DNA from: Sphingobacteriaceae bacterium UBA6709
Lineage (GTDB): Bacteria > Bacteroidota > Bacteroidia > Sphingobacteriales > Sphingobacteriaceae
Assembly: GCA_002454425.1 (NCBI GenBank)
Contig: DKIV01000008.1
Location: 33,474 to 69,499, forward strand
Length of the DNA: 36,026 nt
Reading direction: 5' to 3'
Both the position numbers and the translations under genes were made by a program. Each line of letters starts with the position of its first letter. Positions within the stretch are counted from its first letter, which is position 1. Under the pieces are notes generated by a model. It searched no databases, was not told the DNA's origin, and saw only the letters and a list, made by a program, of their open reading frames with translations. Positions 25,729 through 33,679 of this stretch are shown here, piece after piece.

Positions 25729-27027
25729 TTATTCCTGGGTCTTCTTTGTTCTGAGAAGCACAAATAAAAGAATCACAGCGATTACGAAGAACACCGTTAA
25801 TGCCAATGCCGAATTGCGGATATTCGAGCGCTCTTCAATAAAAGCAAAACTAGCCAGTCCGCATACGATCGCAAGTTTCTCGGTAACGTCATAGAAGCTA
25901 AAAAACGAGGCGGTGTCATTTGCCGTCTCCGGAATATATTTGGAGTAAGTAGACCGCGACAGAGACTGTATCCCTCCCATCACGATACCAACCACAACGG
26001 CAAGCATATAAAACTGTAATTCTGAGGATAACTTCCAGGCCGACAGGCATACCCCCATCCAGATAATTACAGTGATTATCAAAACACTTATGTTGCCTAT
26101 CCGACGCGCCATTGCCGACATCAGATAGGCCCCAAAAATCGCCACCACTTGAATGATAAGAATTACAGCGATAAGCTTCGAAGTACCCAGATGAAGCACC
26201 TTCTCACCAAAGCCGGCGGCGACAAGCATAATCGTCTGTACTCCTACTGAGTAAAAGAAAAAGGCGACCAGAAAGCGCTTAACCTCCTTCATTGCCTGTA
26301 TTCTGCGAAACACACGCACCAACTCCTGGTAGCCGCTTTTGATATTTGCGTAACTGCTCATCGAGGAAAGACCTTTCGACTCAGGCAATACCCGAAACGC
26401 GAACTGCGAAAAAGTAATCCACCAAATGCCGGTAAGCAAAAAGGAAATTCTGGGTGGCAGGCTCGCGTCTGTAATGTTAAACCACTCAGGCTTCAGCACA
26501 AAAACAAAGCAGATAATTTGAAGCAATACACTTCCAATGTATCCATAAGCAAATCCCTGAGCACTCACCCGATCCTGATTAGGCTGACTCGCAATCACGG
26601 GCAGGTATGAGTTGGAGAACATCACGCCACCTATGTAGCCCATAGCCGCCAGCGACGAGCAGATGATACCCAACTCCAGTTTATCGGCTTTGAAGAAAAA
26701 CAACATCGCGCAAGCAAGACTACCCAACCACGTGAAGGCTTTCATAAAGGCCTTCTTTTTGCCTCGATAATCCGCTATCGAAGAAAATAATGGGAGCAGG
26801 ATTGCCATCAACAAATACGCAACCGACAGACTATAATTGGCGAGTGCTGTATTCACAAAAGTCTTCCCAAAGAAAGTCACCTTATCCCCGTGCTCCCTCG
26901 TGCTTGTTATTACGGTATAGTAGACTGGAAATATTGTCGAGGTAATTACAAGATTGTAGGCTGAATTAGCCCAATCAAACATGGCCCATCCCCTGATAAT
27001 CCGCGCATCGTCCTTTTTAAAATGCAT
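25729..27027 (-). CDS. MFS transporter, UMF1/ATG22-like family
   Basis: Inner-membrane permease with about 12 membrane spans, 432 aa. The DWANSAYNLVITSTIFPVYY opening is the signature of the UMF1 family (relatives of yeast Atg22 vacuolar amino-acid effluxers). Later signatures are SSIADYRGKKKAF between spans 2 and 3, the ESKG loop, and GGIQSLSRSTYSKYIPE in the C-terminal half. The open frame begins with TTG at 27033, but the ATG at 27027 is preferred because a complete promoter ends 3 nt before it. Substrate unknown; amino acids or peptides by analogy. Confidence 0.88.
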   Translation of the reverse strand: MHFKKDDARIIRGWAMFDWANSAYNLVITSTIFPVYYTVITSTREHGDKVTFFGKTFVNTALANYSLSVAYLLMAILLPLFSSIADYRGKKKAFMKAFTWLGSLACAMLFFFKADKLELGIICSSLAAMGYIGGVMFSNSYLPVIASQPNQDRVSAQGFAYGYIGSVLLQIICFVFVLKPEWFNITDASLPPRISFLLTGIWWITFSQFAFRVLPESKGLSSMSSYANIKSGYQELVRVFRRIQAMKEVKRFLVAFFFYSVGVQTIMLVAAGFGEKVLHLGTSKLIAVILIIQVVAIFGAYLMSAMARRIGNISVLIITVIIWMGVCLSAWKLSSELQFYMLAVVVGIVMGGIQSLSRSTYSKYIPETANDTASFFSFYDVTEKLAIVCGLASFAFIEERSNIRNSALALTVFFVIAVILLFVLLRTKKTQE

Positions 27028-27028
27028 T

Positions 27029-27060
27029 CTCAAAATTAACCATTTTGAGCACTACCCCAA
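27029..27060 (-). promoter_or_regulatory. Promoter and overlapping inverted repeat of the UMF1 transporter
   Basis: On the minus strand TTG, exactly 19 nt, then TAATTTTG, ending 3 nt before the ATG: a strong Bacteroidetes promoter with essentially no leader. An inverted repeat with 8-bp arms (CTCAAAAT and ATTTTGAG, 5-nt spacer, 27029-27049) overlaps the -7 box and could be an operator. Confidence 0.6.
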
Positions 27061-27393
27061 GATTTATATACATAACCGCGGTCTCACCCGAGCCCCTCCA
27101 ATCCTCTTGGGCTCCGTAGACGACCGAATAGCGGCATGAGGCTACTGAATTTAATCTTCCCTTAACAAACACTTCACAGGCGAATCCTATCCTTGTAAAT
27201 ACATACGCCTCCGTGTATCAAGCGTCGTATCTTCCGGAAAGGTACTATTTGCCTGGTTTCCTCATAAAGTTAATCGGGCGATAGATTAATATATTTTAAC
27301 AAAAATTATGTCATTGTTTTTTCAAAAAGCACTTGCTATAGTCAAACCCTTTTTATTATATTGCGTTGACTAATAGGAACAAGGAATTTTGCT
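27061..27393. other. Intergenic region between divergent genes
   Basis: No gene recognised in about 330 bp. A weak 6-bp inverted repeat GAGCCC/GGGCTC lies at 27090-27114. The last 100 bp are AT-rich and should hold the promoter for the lipoprotein gene, but no clean TAnnTTTG box is found. Confidence 0.4.
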
Positions 27394-27840
27394 ATGGGCG
27401 GTTACTCTTTAAAAACAATTCTCGTTACTTGCATTTCGTTACTCCTGTTAGAGTCGTGCAGCGTGATGGACCGGATGCCTTCCGGCGTAGAAATAGGAAG
27501 TGGTGTAGGCGAAAGAATGGGAGCCTCATTTGGACGCAAAAATGGTAACAGCGCCATATGTGCTGTCATCGGTGCCGCTCTTGTCGGCTCCGCAGGCAAC
27601 GTTATCGACAGATACGTTGCGGAATTAAAAGGATCACGCCCCTCGCTATATGTTGTAAATGGTGTTCCTTACGATAAAAAAGCCATGGAAGCTTATAAGA
27701 AAAACATGAAGGATCAGATTATAAGCATATCCCAACTGAGTCCGGAAGAGGCCATCTCTAAATATGGACAACAAGGGGAAAAAGGAGCCATTGTTATCGC
27801 GCTTGCTGAAAACAAAGATCCCGGAGAACTCAACAAATAA
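27394..27840 (+). CDS. Small lipoprotein with glycine-zipper and TonB-plug-like segment
   Basis: Not a family I can name. The 148-aa protein starts with a lipoprotein signal (hydrophobic run, lipobox LESC, Cys near residue 22). Residues about 30-70 are Gly/Ala-rich with GxxxG spacing, resembling a glycine-zipper membrane hairpin. The C-terminal part (SLYVVNGVPYD, ISQLSPEEAISKYGQQGEKGAIVIAL) follows the plug pattern of SusC proteins; the SusC in this same window has LIVIDGLP and ASIYGSRATAGVIVIT at the equivalent places. It is therefore likely an envelope protein carrying a detached plug fragment. The next gene starts 7 bp downstream. Confidence 0.75.
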   Translation: MGGYSLKTILVTCISLLLLESCSVMDRMPSGVEIGSGVGERMGASFGRKNGNSAICAVIGAALVGSAGNVIDRYVAELKGSRPSLYVVNGVPYDKKAMEAYKKNMKDQIISISQLSPEEAISKYGQQGEKGAIVIALAENKDPGELNK

Positions 27841-27847
27841 ACCATTC

Positions 27848-28273
27848 ATGAACGATAGCGGACTTGAACGATTCCTCTCAGCGCAAGAAAAAACCTACAA
27901 TCTGGCATTAAGCGAAATACGCGGCGGACGAAAAGAAGGTCATTGGATGTGGTACATTTTCCCCCAGTTGAGTGGCCTTGGTTTAAGCTCCCTGTCCAAG
28001 CTCTATGGCATCCGCGGACGCGCCGAAGCATTGGATTACATACAACACCCTGTTCTTGGCAGTCGACTCCGCGAGATCACCCAAAGCTTACTAACGCTCC
28101 CCGATATTCCCGTTATCGACATCGTTGGCTATCCCGACAACCTTAAACTCCAATCGTGCATGACCCTCTTCCGCGAGATCGCACCGGATACTGATCTTTT
28201 TCAAAAGGCGCTTGACAAGTATTATCAGGGGCAGCCGGATAAGGTTAGCCTCGAGCTTTTACGCTTGGCCTGA
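27848..28273 (+). CDS. DUF1810 family protein
   Basis: Cytoplasmic protein of about 142 aa with the DUF1810 pattern: LERFLSAQEKTYNLALSEIRGGRKEGHWMWYIFPQLSGLG, then YGIRGRAEALDYIQHPVLGSRL and a C-terminal LYSCMTLF-like segment reading LQSCMTLFREIAPD. The frame extends upstream into the lipoprotein gene, but the ATG at 27848 matches the family N-terminus. It is 7 bp after the lipoprotein stop, so the two form a bicistron. Biochemical function of DUF1810 is not established. Confidence 0.88.
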   Translation: MNDSGLERFLSAQEKTYNLALSEIRGGRKEGHWMWYIFPQLSGLGLSSLSKLYGIRGRAEALDYIQHPVLGSRLREITQSLLTLPDIPVIDIVGYPDNLKLQSCMTLFREIAPDTDLFQKALDKYYQGQPDKVSLELLRLA

Positions 28274-28279
28274 CGATTT

Positions 28280-28321
28280 CCGCAGATTCTTATCCAAAAA
28301 TATAAGCGTAAACACCTGCGG
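28280..28321 (+). terminator. Possible terminator after the DUF1810 gene
   Basis: CCGCAG (28280-28285) pairs with CTGCGG (28316-28321) around an inner CTTAT/ATAAG stem. It starts 6 nt after the stop, but there is no T-run, so strength is uncertain. Confidence 0.35.
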
Positions 28322-28402
28322 ATAACTACACCCCTACGAAAATCTTAGCCTTAATGGCAAGAAAGCGCAGGCAACTTTTATGCTACCCGCCCTCTTAAAT
28401 CA

Positions 28403-29914
28403 TTATCGCTTAATCTCCGGGTCAATTGACGGGTCAATCACAGGTTGGTTGGCGACCTTAATGTTCACGTTCTTGAAGACAATATTCTTTACCGCCTCTC
28501 CCTGCACGCCATCCTTTGCGATGATGCTGACATTTTCAAATGTGATGTCATGTACCGGTGTGTCCTTCAGACCACGGAAGAACATCGCCCGCTGAGCCCC
28601 TTCACATACCACATTCTTTATAGTGAACCCCGTAAATTCCGGTATCTTTCCGCTACCATCAGCGAGCATACTTTTTCCTTTTGCCACTTTTCCCGCGGGC
28701 ACATCCTCATACCATGTATCAAACTGCACCGCATCCTTTATAATATTGCGCATCAGGATATCGCTCACAAACACATCCCGCACAAGGCCTCCCCGACCGC
28801 TGTTACTCTTAACCCTTATGCCAATATCGGTGCCATCAAACAAGCAATTGTTAACGAAGATATTCTTCATTCCCGCATCGGTATTACTGCCTATTACAAA
28901 CCCTCCGTGACCAGCAAGGACGGTACATTGCGCGATAACTACATTGCTCAGGCCATCGTTATCCGCAGTGCTCCCGCTCGACTTCATGCATATGCCATCA
29001 TCGCCGGCATTGACCATATTATTGTAAATAAGAACGTTTCGACACGCACTGATATCAATAGCATCACCATTCTGTGCCCAGTGATCATTATGTACTGTTG
29101 AATTTCTAATGATGAGGTTCTCTATCTGTCCCGGATTGATGATAAACATTGGTGAATTGCGGAAAGTAGGTCCATCGATAAGAACATTTTTACCTCCGCT
29201 TATCACCACCATCTTTGGACGAAGGAAATCTCGCGCCGGAAGATAATCTTCAGCACTCAGCACTGCCTTACCTTTCAGCGCTGTAAGATAGGCATCCCCA
29301 TTCATAGCCTCGGCAGAGGGCCACCAGATCTTACCATTAGCACTTAATACACCGCCAGCACTCACAACATCATTCCATTGCGCCGCGCTCACCTTCTCCT
29401 TTTTCAACGGGCGCCATGTCTGTCCATTTCCATCAAATACTCCCTTACCAGTAATAGCAACATTTTGAACATCGCGCCCCCACAAAGGAGGAGTAACATC
29501 AAACTTATTCTTACCCGTCTGCCGTATAGGATACTGTGAATGATCCCCACTAAACTGCACCAGAGCTCCTTGTTCCAAATGCAGATCAATATTACTTTTA
29601 AGTTCTATCGGCCCGGTAAGCCATACGCCTGCCGGCACTATCACTCGTCCCCCTCCGGCGGCGGTACATGCCGCGATAGCTTTGGCAAAGGCACCGGTAT
29701 TTAACACCTTACCATCACCCACACCCCCAAAATCCTTAAGATTAAGGACTCTGGCAGGAATAACCGGATCGGCAATAACGTTCATGTCAAACGGCGCCTG
29801 TTTGATATACCAGGTAGCATCTTTCTCCTTACCCGGAATACCCTGTCCGTATGTAGATGAAACCGCAGCGGCAAGCACCCACATACATCCTAAATAGAAT
29901 GAAATTTTTCTCAT
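28403..29914 (-). CDS. Glycoside hydrolase family 28 (polygalacturonase-like)
   Basis: Secreted pectin-type hydrolase, 503 aa. A signal peptide (MRKISFYLGCMWVLAAAVSSTYGQ) precedes a right-handed beta-helix beginning LNLKDFGGVGDGKVLNTGAFAKAI. The GH28 catalytic signatures are all present: NGDAIDI with the first Asp, AGDDGICMKS with the Asp pair, GHGGFVIGS and IRVKS. A 60-residue insertion between the early strands and the catalytic part (WRPLKKEKVSAAQWNDVV through IWWPSAEAM) is common in Bacteroidetes GH28 proteins. It is not part of a sus-type cluster here, being alone between DUF1810 and an Lrp gene. Confidence 0.93.
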   Translation of the reverse strand: MRKISFYLGCMWVLAAAVSSTYGQGIPGKEKDATWYIKQAPFDMNVIADPVIPARVLNLKDFGGVGDGKVLNTGAFAKAIAACTAAGGGRVIVPAGVWLTGPIELKSNIDLHLEQGALVQFSGDHSQYPIRQTGKNKFDVTPPLWGRDVQNVAITGKGVFDGNGQTWRPLKKEKVSAAQWNDVVSAGGVLSANGKIWWPSAEAMNGDAYLTALKGKAVLSAEDYLPARDFLRPKMVVISGGKNVLIDGPTFRNSPMFIINPGQIENLIIRNSTVHNDHWAQNGDAIDISACRNVLIYNNMVNAGDDGICMKSSGSTADNDGLSNVVIAQCTVLAGHGGFVIGSNTDAGMKNIFVNNCLFDGTDIGIRVKSNSGRGGLVRDVFVSDILMRNIIKDAVQFDTWYEDVPAGKVAKGKSMLADGSGKIPEFTGFTIKNVVCEGAQRAMFFRGLKDTPVHDITFENVSIIAKDGVQGEAVKNIVFKNVNIKVANQPVIDPSIDPEIKR

Positions 29915-30056
29915 TAAAGTAAGTTTATAGGAACGGCGATTTCACCGTGAGCGTAAAGTAAGTGATTATTTACGAATGTTTGAGAGGAATTATGATACAC
30001 AAAGCTTGTGTATCGGCAATATTACCGCATGGACCGGGAATAGCGAGAAATAAGAG

Positions 30057-30076
30057 ACCGGGGCGGGCACCCCGGT
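30057..30076 (-). terminator. Terminator of the Lrp/AsnC gene
   Basis: ACCGGGG and CCCCGGT form a 7-bp GC-rich stem with a 6-nt loop, 10 nt past the regulator stop codon. The following minus-strand tract (CTCTTATTTCTC) is only moderately T-rich. Confidence 0.55.
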
Positions 30077-30085
30077 TTATGCGTA

Positions 30086-30565
30086 TTATGAGGCAAGATG
30101 ATCCAATGGCATCACGCTTTCCTGCTTACTTGTTGATAATACCATCATCGTCTGAAAGGTCTTTACCACGGCGATCTTGGAGATACGCTCCATGATAAGC
30201 TTCTCGTATGATTTGATATCTTTACAATAAACCTTCAGAATAAAGTCGCACCCTCCCGTAACGTGATGGCATTCCGTTACCTCGTGGATCTGTTTGATCT
30301 CTTCGGCGAAAGTCTCTATGGTATTTGCCTGATGAAAATCCAGCTGGATCTGGATAAAAGTCTTAACCCCTAAACCAAGAATTTCCTCATCAACCTCAGC
30401 ATGATAACCTTTTATTACTCCAATATTCTCCAGCTTACGCACACGCTCTAATGTGGGCGCGGGCGAAAGCCCAATCTCTGCTGAAAGTTGTAAATTCGTA
30501 ATCCTCCCATTCTTTTGTAATGTCCTGATTATCTGCAGATCTATTTTATCCGGTTGAAACGACAT
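30086..30565 (-). CDS. Lrp/AsnC-family transcriptional regulator
   Basis: Feast/famine regulator of 159 aa. The N-terminal helix-turn-helix (IDLQIIRTLQKNGRITNLQLSAEIGLSPAPTLERVRKLENIGVI) is followed by the RAM ligand-binding/oligomerisation domain (VKTFIQIQL, VTECHHVTGGCDFILKVYCKD). The ligand is probably an amino acid, which is family knowledge. It is divergently transcribed from the Nramp transporter across an AT-rich 296-bp region with inverted repeats; whether it controls that neighbour is unknown. Confidence 0.93.
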   Translation of the reverse strand: MSFQPDKIDLQIIRTLQKNGRITNLQLSAEIGLSPAPTLERVRKLENIGVIKGYHAEVDEEILGLGVKTFIQIQLDFHQANTIETFAEEIKQIHEVTECHHVTGGCDFILKVYCKDIKSYEKLIMERISKIAVVKTFQTMMVLSTSKQESVMPLDHLAS

Positions 30566-30679
30566 ATTATGTTATTAGTAGGAACAAAGAAAATGATTTT
30601 TTTGCGAATTATTTTTCCCGCCATGCAGTATTCGTCACTTTAAAGATTTTTTTTCAAACAAAGCCATCAGCAACCATAA

Positions 30680-30735
30680 AAATCGCTACTAACGAATAGA
30701 AGAATCAGCAATACAATTAAAGATCGTAGCGATTT
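30680..30735. repeat. 10-bp inverted repeat in the lrp-Nramp intergenic region
   Basis: AAATCGCTAC at 30680-30689 is the exact reverse complement of GTAGCGATTT at 30726-30735, with 36 nt between. It lies between two divergent genes and may be a pair of regulator half-sites; Lrp-type proteins often bind spaced sites. Tentative. Confidence 0.35.
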
Positions 30736-30810
30736 ACTAATTTTACCGCAACGCTTCACCAAACGATAGCAATATTTAAATTTATTGTAAGTATCTAAAT
30801 AAAAAACAAT

Positions 30811-30824
30811 TTAGATTAATCTAA
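30811..30824. promoter_or_regulatory. Palindromic operator candidate upstream of Nramp gene
   Basis: TTAGATTAATCTAA is a perfect 14-bp palindrome 37 bp before the transporter ATG. Its size, AT content and position resemble sites of DtxR/MntR-type metal repressors, so manganese- or iron-dependent repression is plausible. No such regulator gene is in the window. Confidence 0.5.
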
Positions 30825-30861
30825 TTATTATATTAGGCGCACAAAACCATAGGCACATTAA

Positions 30862-32721
30862 ATGAAAGAATCATTAGGAGAAGTTCATTCAACAATACAT
30901 ACTTCAGACAAAAAAGGTTTCAGAAAGCTTTTAGCATATCTCGGGCCAGCATATCTGGTGAGTGTTGGATATATGGATCCCGGAAATTGGGCTACTGATA
31001 TAGCGGGGGGAAGCCAGTTCGGATACAAGCTGATCTGGGTACTGTTGATGTCTAATCTCATCGCCCTACTATTACAATCATTAAGCGCGCGGCTCGGAAT
31101 TGTTAAAGGCCTTGACCTGGCACAGGCATCCAGGAATATGTACGGCCGCTGGGCTAATTTCCCCTTGTTTGTATTAGCGCAAATCGCAATTATCGCCTGC
31201 GACCTTGCCGAAATTATCGGAATGGCCATAGGCCTTCAGTTACTCTTCGGACTGCCCCTGATCTGGGGAATATCAATCACCATTCTTGATACCTTATTGC
31301 TACTATTCCTGATGAACAAGGGCATGCGCAGTATGGAAGGCTTTATCGTATCAATGGTATTCATTGTAGGCATATCTTTCCTGGCCGAGATGTTTATCGT
31401 AGAGCCGCAGGCAGCCGAAGTCCTGCAGGGCTTCATCCCTACCAAGCTTAGCGACGACGCGCTCTATATCGCGATAGGTATCATTGGCGCTACGGTCATG
31501 CCCCATAATCTATACTTACACTCATCTTTGGTGCAAACCCGTAAAATTGACAGGACGCAAGCAGGCATACGCGAATCCATAAAATTCAATTTCTTCGACA
31601 CTACGATCGCGCTGAATCTGGCATTTCTGGTAAATGCTTCTATATTAATTCTTGCAGCTTCAGCATTCTACAGAAATGGTTATCACAAGGTTGCTGAAAT
31701 TCAGGATGCTCATCAGCTGCTAAGCAGTATCTTCGGGTCGCTGGCCCCTGCCCTGTTTGCTATCGCGCTGATTGCCGCCGGGCAAAGTTCTACTGTTACG
31801 GGCACATTGGCAGGACAAATTATTATGGAAGGTCATATTAACCTGCGTATCGCTCCGTGGTTACGCAGGTTGCTTACTCGCTTACTGGCCATTATCCCGG
31901 CATTTTGTGCCATCATATACTTTGGCGACCGCGCCCTCGGCGAACTACTGGTGTTAAGCCAGGTAGTCCTGAGTTTGCAACTTGGATTCGCCGTAATCCC
32001 CCTGATACATTTCACCTCCGACAAAGAGCAAATGGGCGAATTCGCCATAAAACTCTGGGTTAAAATCCTCGCCTGGATCAGCGCTGCGGTGATCATAGGA
32101 TTGAATGTGCAGCTGGTAATGGAAGAAATAAATTCATGGCTTAAAGCCAGCGAGCACGATTGGTGGGTGTATGTACTTATCATTCCGGTGGTCTTAGCTA
32201 TCACCTTGCTGCTCCTATATGTATTCCTACAACCAATCTTCCGCAAAAGACGAAACCAGCATTTCAATTCTATCATGGGTCAGGTACATCCCATTCAGTC
32301 TGTTGAAAATCTCAGCTACCGACGAGTGGGCATTCCTCTGGAATTCTCAGACCGCGACAGCGAAGTGATTCGAAACTCACTGCTTCAGGGCGGAAAAGAC
32401 GCTCAATATTTCCTAATACACGTAGTTAATTCAGCTGCTGCCAATTATCATGGCGAAAAAGTTATGGATCTGGAGACGCTAAACGATAAAAGTAATCTGG
32501 AGAAATACCGTCAGAATCTGCTGGAGTTAGGTTACTCCGCGGAAATACTCATCGCCTATGGCGACATATCACGGGGCATCAGTCGCCTTGCCAAAGAGCA
32601 TAAACTTGACCTGTTGGTTATGGCAGCTCACGGACATAAGGGTGTAAAGGATATTATTTACGGCAGCACGCTTGAATCGGTACGCCATCGCGTGAAAATC
32701 CCCGTACTCATAGTACGTTAA
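30862..32721 (+). CDS. mntH: Nramp divalent metal transporter fused to a UspA domain
   Basis: Proton-coupled Mn2+/Fe2+ importer with an added C-terminal stress-protein domain, 619 aa. The Nramp part (residues about 20-445, 11 or so membrane spans) has the metal-site motif DPGN at 39-42 and MPHN in span 6, plus the AGQSSTVTGTLAGQ transport signature. From about residue 465 a universal-stress-protein domain follows (YRRVGIPLEFSDRDSEVI, then DLLVMAAHGHKGVKDIIYGSTLESVRHRVKIPVLIV) with its nucleotide-binding Gly residues. Such fusions are known in Bacteroidetes and suggest cytosolic nucleotide sensing of transport activity, which is inference. A palindromic operator candidate lies upstream. Confidence 0.92.
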   Translation: MKESLGEVHSTIHTSDKKGFRKLLAYLGPAYLVSVGYMDPGNWATDIAGGSQFGYKLIWVLLMSNLIALLLQSLSARLGIVKGLDLAQASRNMYGRWANFPLFVLAQIAIIACDLAEIIGMAIGLQLLFGLPLIWGISITILDTLLLLFLMNKGMRSMEGFIVSMVFIVGISFLAEMFIVEPQAAEVLQGFIPTKLSDDALYIAIGIIGATVMPHNLYLHSSLVQTRKIDRTQAGIRESIKFNFFDTTIALNLAFLVNASILILAASAFYRNGYHKVAEIQDAHQLLSSIFGSLAPALFAIALIAAGQSSTVTGTLAGQIIMEGHINLRIAPWLRRLLTRLLAIIPAFCAIIYFGDRALGELLVLSQVVLSLQLGFAVIPLIHFTSDKEQMGEFAIKLWVKILAWISAAVIIGLNVQLVMEEINSWLKASEHDWWVYVLIIPVVLAITLLLLYVFLQPIFRKRRNQHFNSIMGQVHPIQSVENLSYRRVGIPLEFSDRDSEVIRNSLLQGGKDAQYFLIHVVNSAAANYHGEKVMDLETLNDKSNLEKYRQNLLELGYSAEILIAYGDISRGISRLAKEHKLDLLVMAAHGHKGVKDIIYGSTLESVRHRVKIPVLIVR

Positions 32722-32741
32722 TGCACGCGTCAGAAAAAGTA

Positions 32742-32775
32742 TGCCTTGTTTCCCAAAAAAACGCGAAACAAGGCA
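32742..32775. terminator. Bidirectional terminator between Nramp and methyltransferase genes
   Basis: TGCCTTGTTTC and GAAACAAGGCA form a perfect 11-bp stem between the two convergent stops. On the minus strand ATACTTTTTC follows, a reasonable tail for the methyltransferase gene; the plus side has only a short pyrimidine run. Confidence 0.7.
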
Positions 32776-32786
32776 CCCTTCATTAA

Positions 32787-33500
32787 CTATTTAAAACCTA
32801 CAAAAGAAGCGAAGCACAACTTTTTATGCAGTACATCAACAGATGAAAAGCCTGTACGCTTCAACAGATCAAGTTGATACATAAGACTACGCTGACTATC
32901 TTCTTTCTCGATATAGGCGAACACATGATCGCGATAAGCTTCGTCCTTTAACGAACTGAGGTAATCTCCATAACGCTCCTGATAGATTAATTGTTCCAAC
33001 GAGGGCTTAGCCTGACTTACCAGATCAAAAATCCAAAAACTTCCTCCAGGTTTAAGCAAGGAATAAATCCTCGCGAAAGCTCGTTCCCAATCCGCGTCAT
33101 CACGCAAGTGATGAAGTACCGCGGTGGCAATGATAACGTCGAAAGACCCCTCTTCCAGCGCTGCTGTTCTAAAGTCGCCCTTCACTTCACGAACTGATCC
33201 ACGCCCCAGCGCTGATACGCGTTCATGTGCCTTTTCAAGCATCGGCCGACTGAGGTCCAGTAAGGTAACATCAGCACTCTTAATCTTTGAAAGAAGCTTT
33301 ACACAATAATTGCCAGCTCCGCAACCGATATCCAGCACTTGTATGTGCTGCCCATATTCCCGAGCAATGGCATCAGTAATAAGCTCCATATTAAACAGGG
33401 CGTCCAGCGTTGTTTGCTGTCCCGTATCCAGGTTCGAAAAACGTTCAACATCCTTGTCAAACCGTGCCTCGATTTCTTCAATACTGGATTTTTCGTACAT
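32787..33500 (-). CDS. Class I SAM-dependent methyltransferase
   Basis: A 237-aa Rossmann-fold methyltransferase. Motif I is VLDIGCGAGNYCVKLL near residues 54-69, followed by the acidic end of strand 2 (VTLLDLS), a GDFR segment, motif IV FDVIIATAVLHHLRDDADW and the LLKPGGSFWIFD motif. The C-terminal half is helical, with an aromatic tail (KKLCFASFVGFK). The substrate cannot be named from sequence; small molecules are typical of this group. A 12-bp-arm inverted repeat lies 25 bp upstream of the start and may be a regulator site. Confidence 0.9.
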   Translation of the reverse strand: MYEKSSIEEIEARFDKDVERFSNLDTGQQTTLDALFNMELITDAIAREYGQHIQVLDIGCGAGNYCVKLLSKIKSADVTLLDLSRPMLEKAHERVSALGRGSVREVKGDFRTAALEEGSFDVIIATAVLHHLRDDADWERAFARIYSLLKPGGSFWIFDLVSQAKPSLEQLIYQERYGDYLSSLKDEAYRDHVFAYIEKEDSQRSLMYQLDLLKRTGFSSVDVLHKKLCFASFVGFK

Positions 33501-33524
33501 AGCGAATTAAATTTGGTGTAATCT

Positions 33525-33550
33525 AATTTACTGTTCAAGAACAGTAAATT
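33525..33550. promoter_or_regulatory. Inverted repeat operator candidate upstream of the methyltransferase
   Basis: AATTTACTGTTC and GAACAGTAAATT are exact reverse complements separated by AA. There is no following T-run and the element lies upstream of a start codon, so an operator for a dimeric (for example TetR-like) repressor is more likely than a terminator. Confidence 0.5.
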
Positions 33551-33631
33551 TCCCCTAAAAGCATGCACCCTCCGTTATTCAACTGAAAATCAAGCAAATA
33601 AATTAAAAACAAACAATAAGATCAAAAAAAA

Positions 33632-33656
33632 GGGCTGCGAACATTAGTCGCAGCCC
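33632..33656 (-). terminator. Terminator downstream of the xse/nuclease-remnant unit
   Basis: GGGCTGCGA pairs with TCGCAGCCC (9 bp, 7-nt loop) and the minus strand continues into an eight-T run (33631-33624). It is a strong intrinsic terminator 24 bp past the remnant's stop. Confidence 0.88.
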
Positions 33657-33679
33657 CGATTATTCTTTATCAAGGAACC

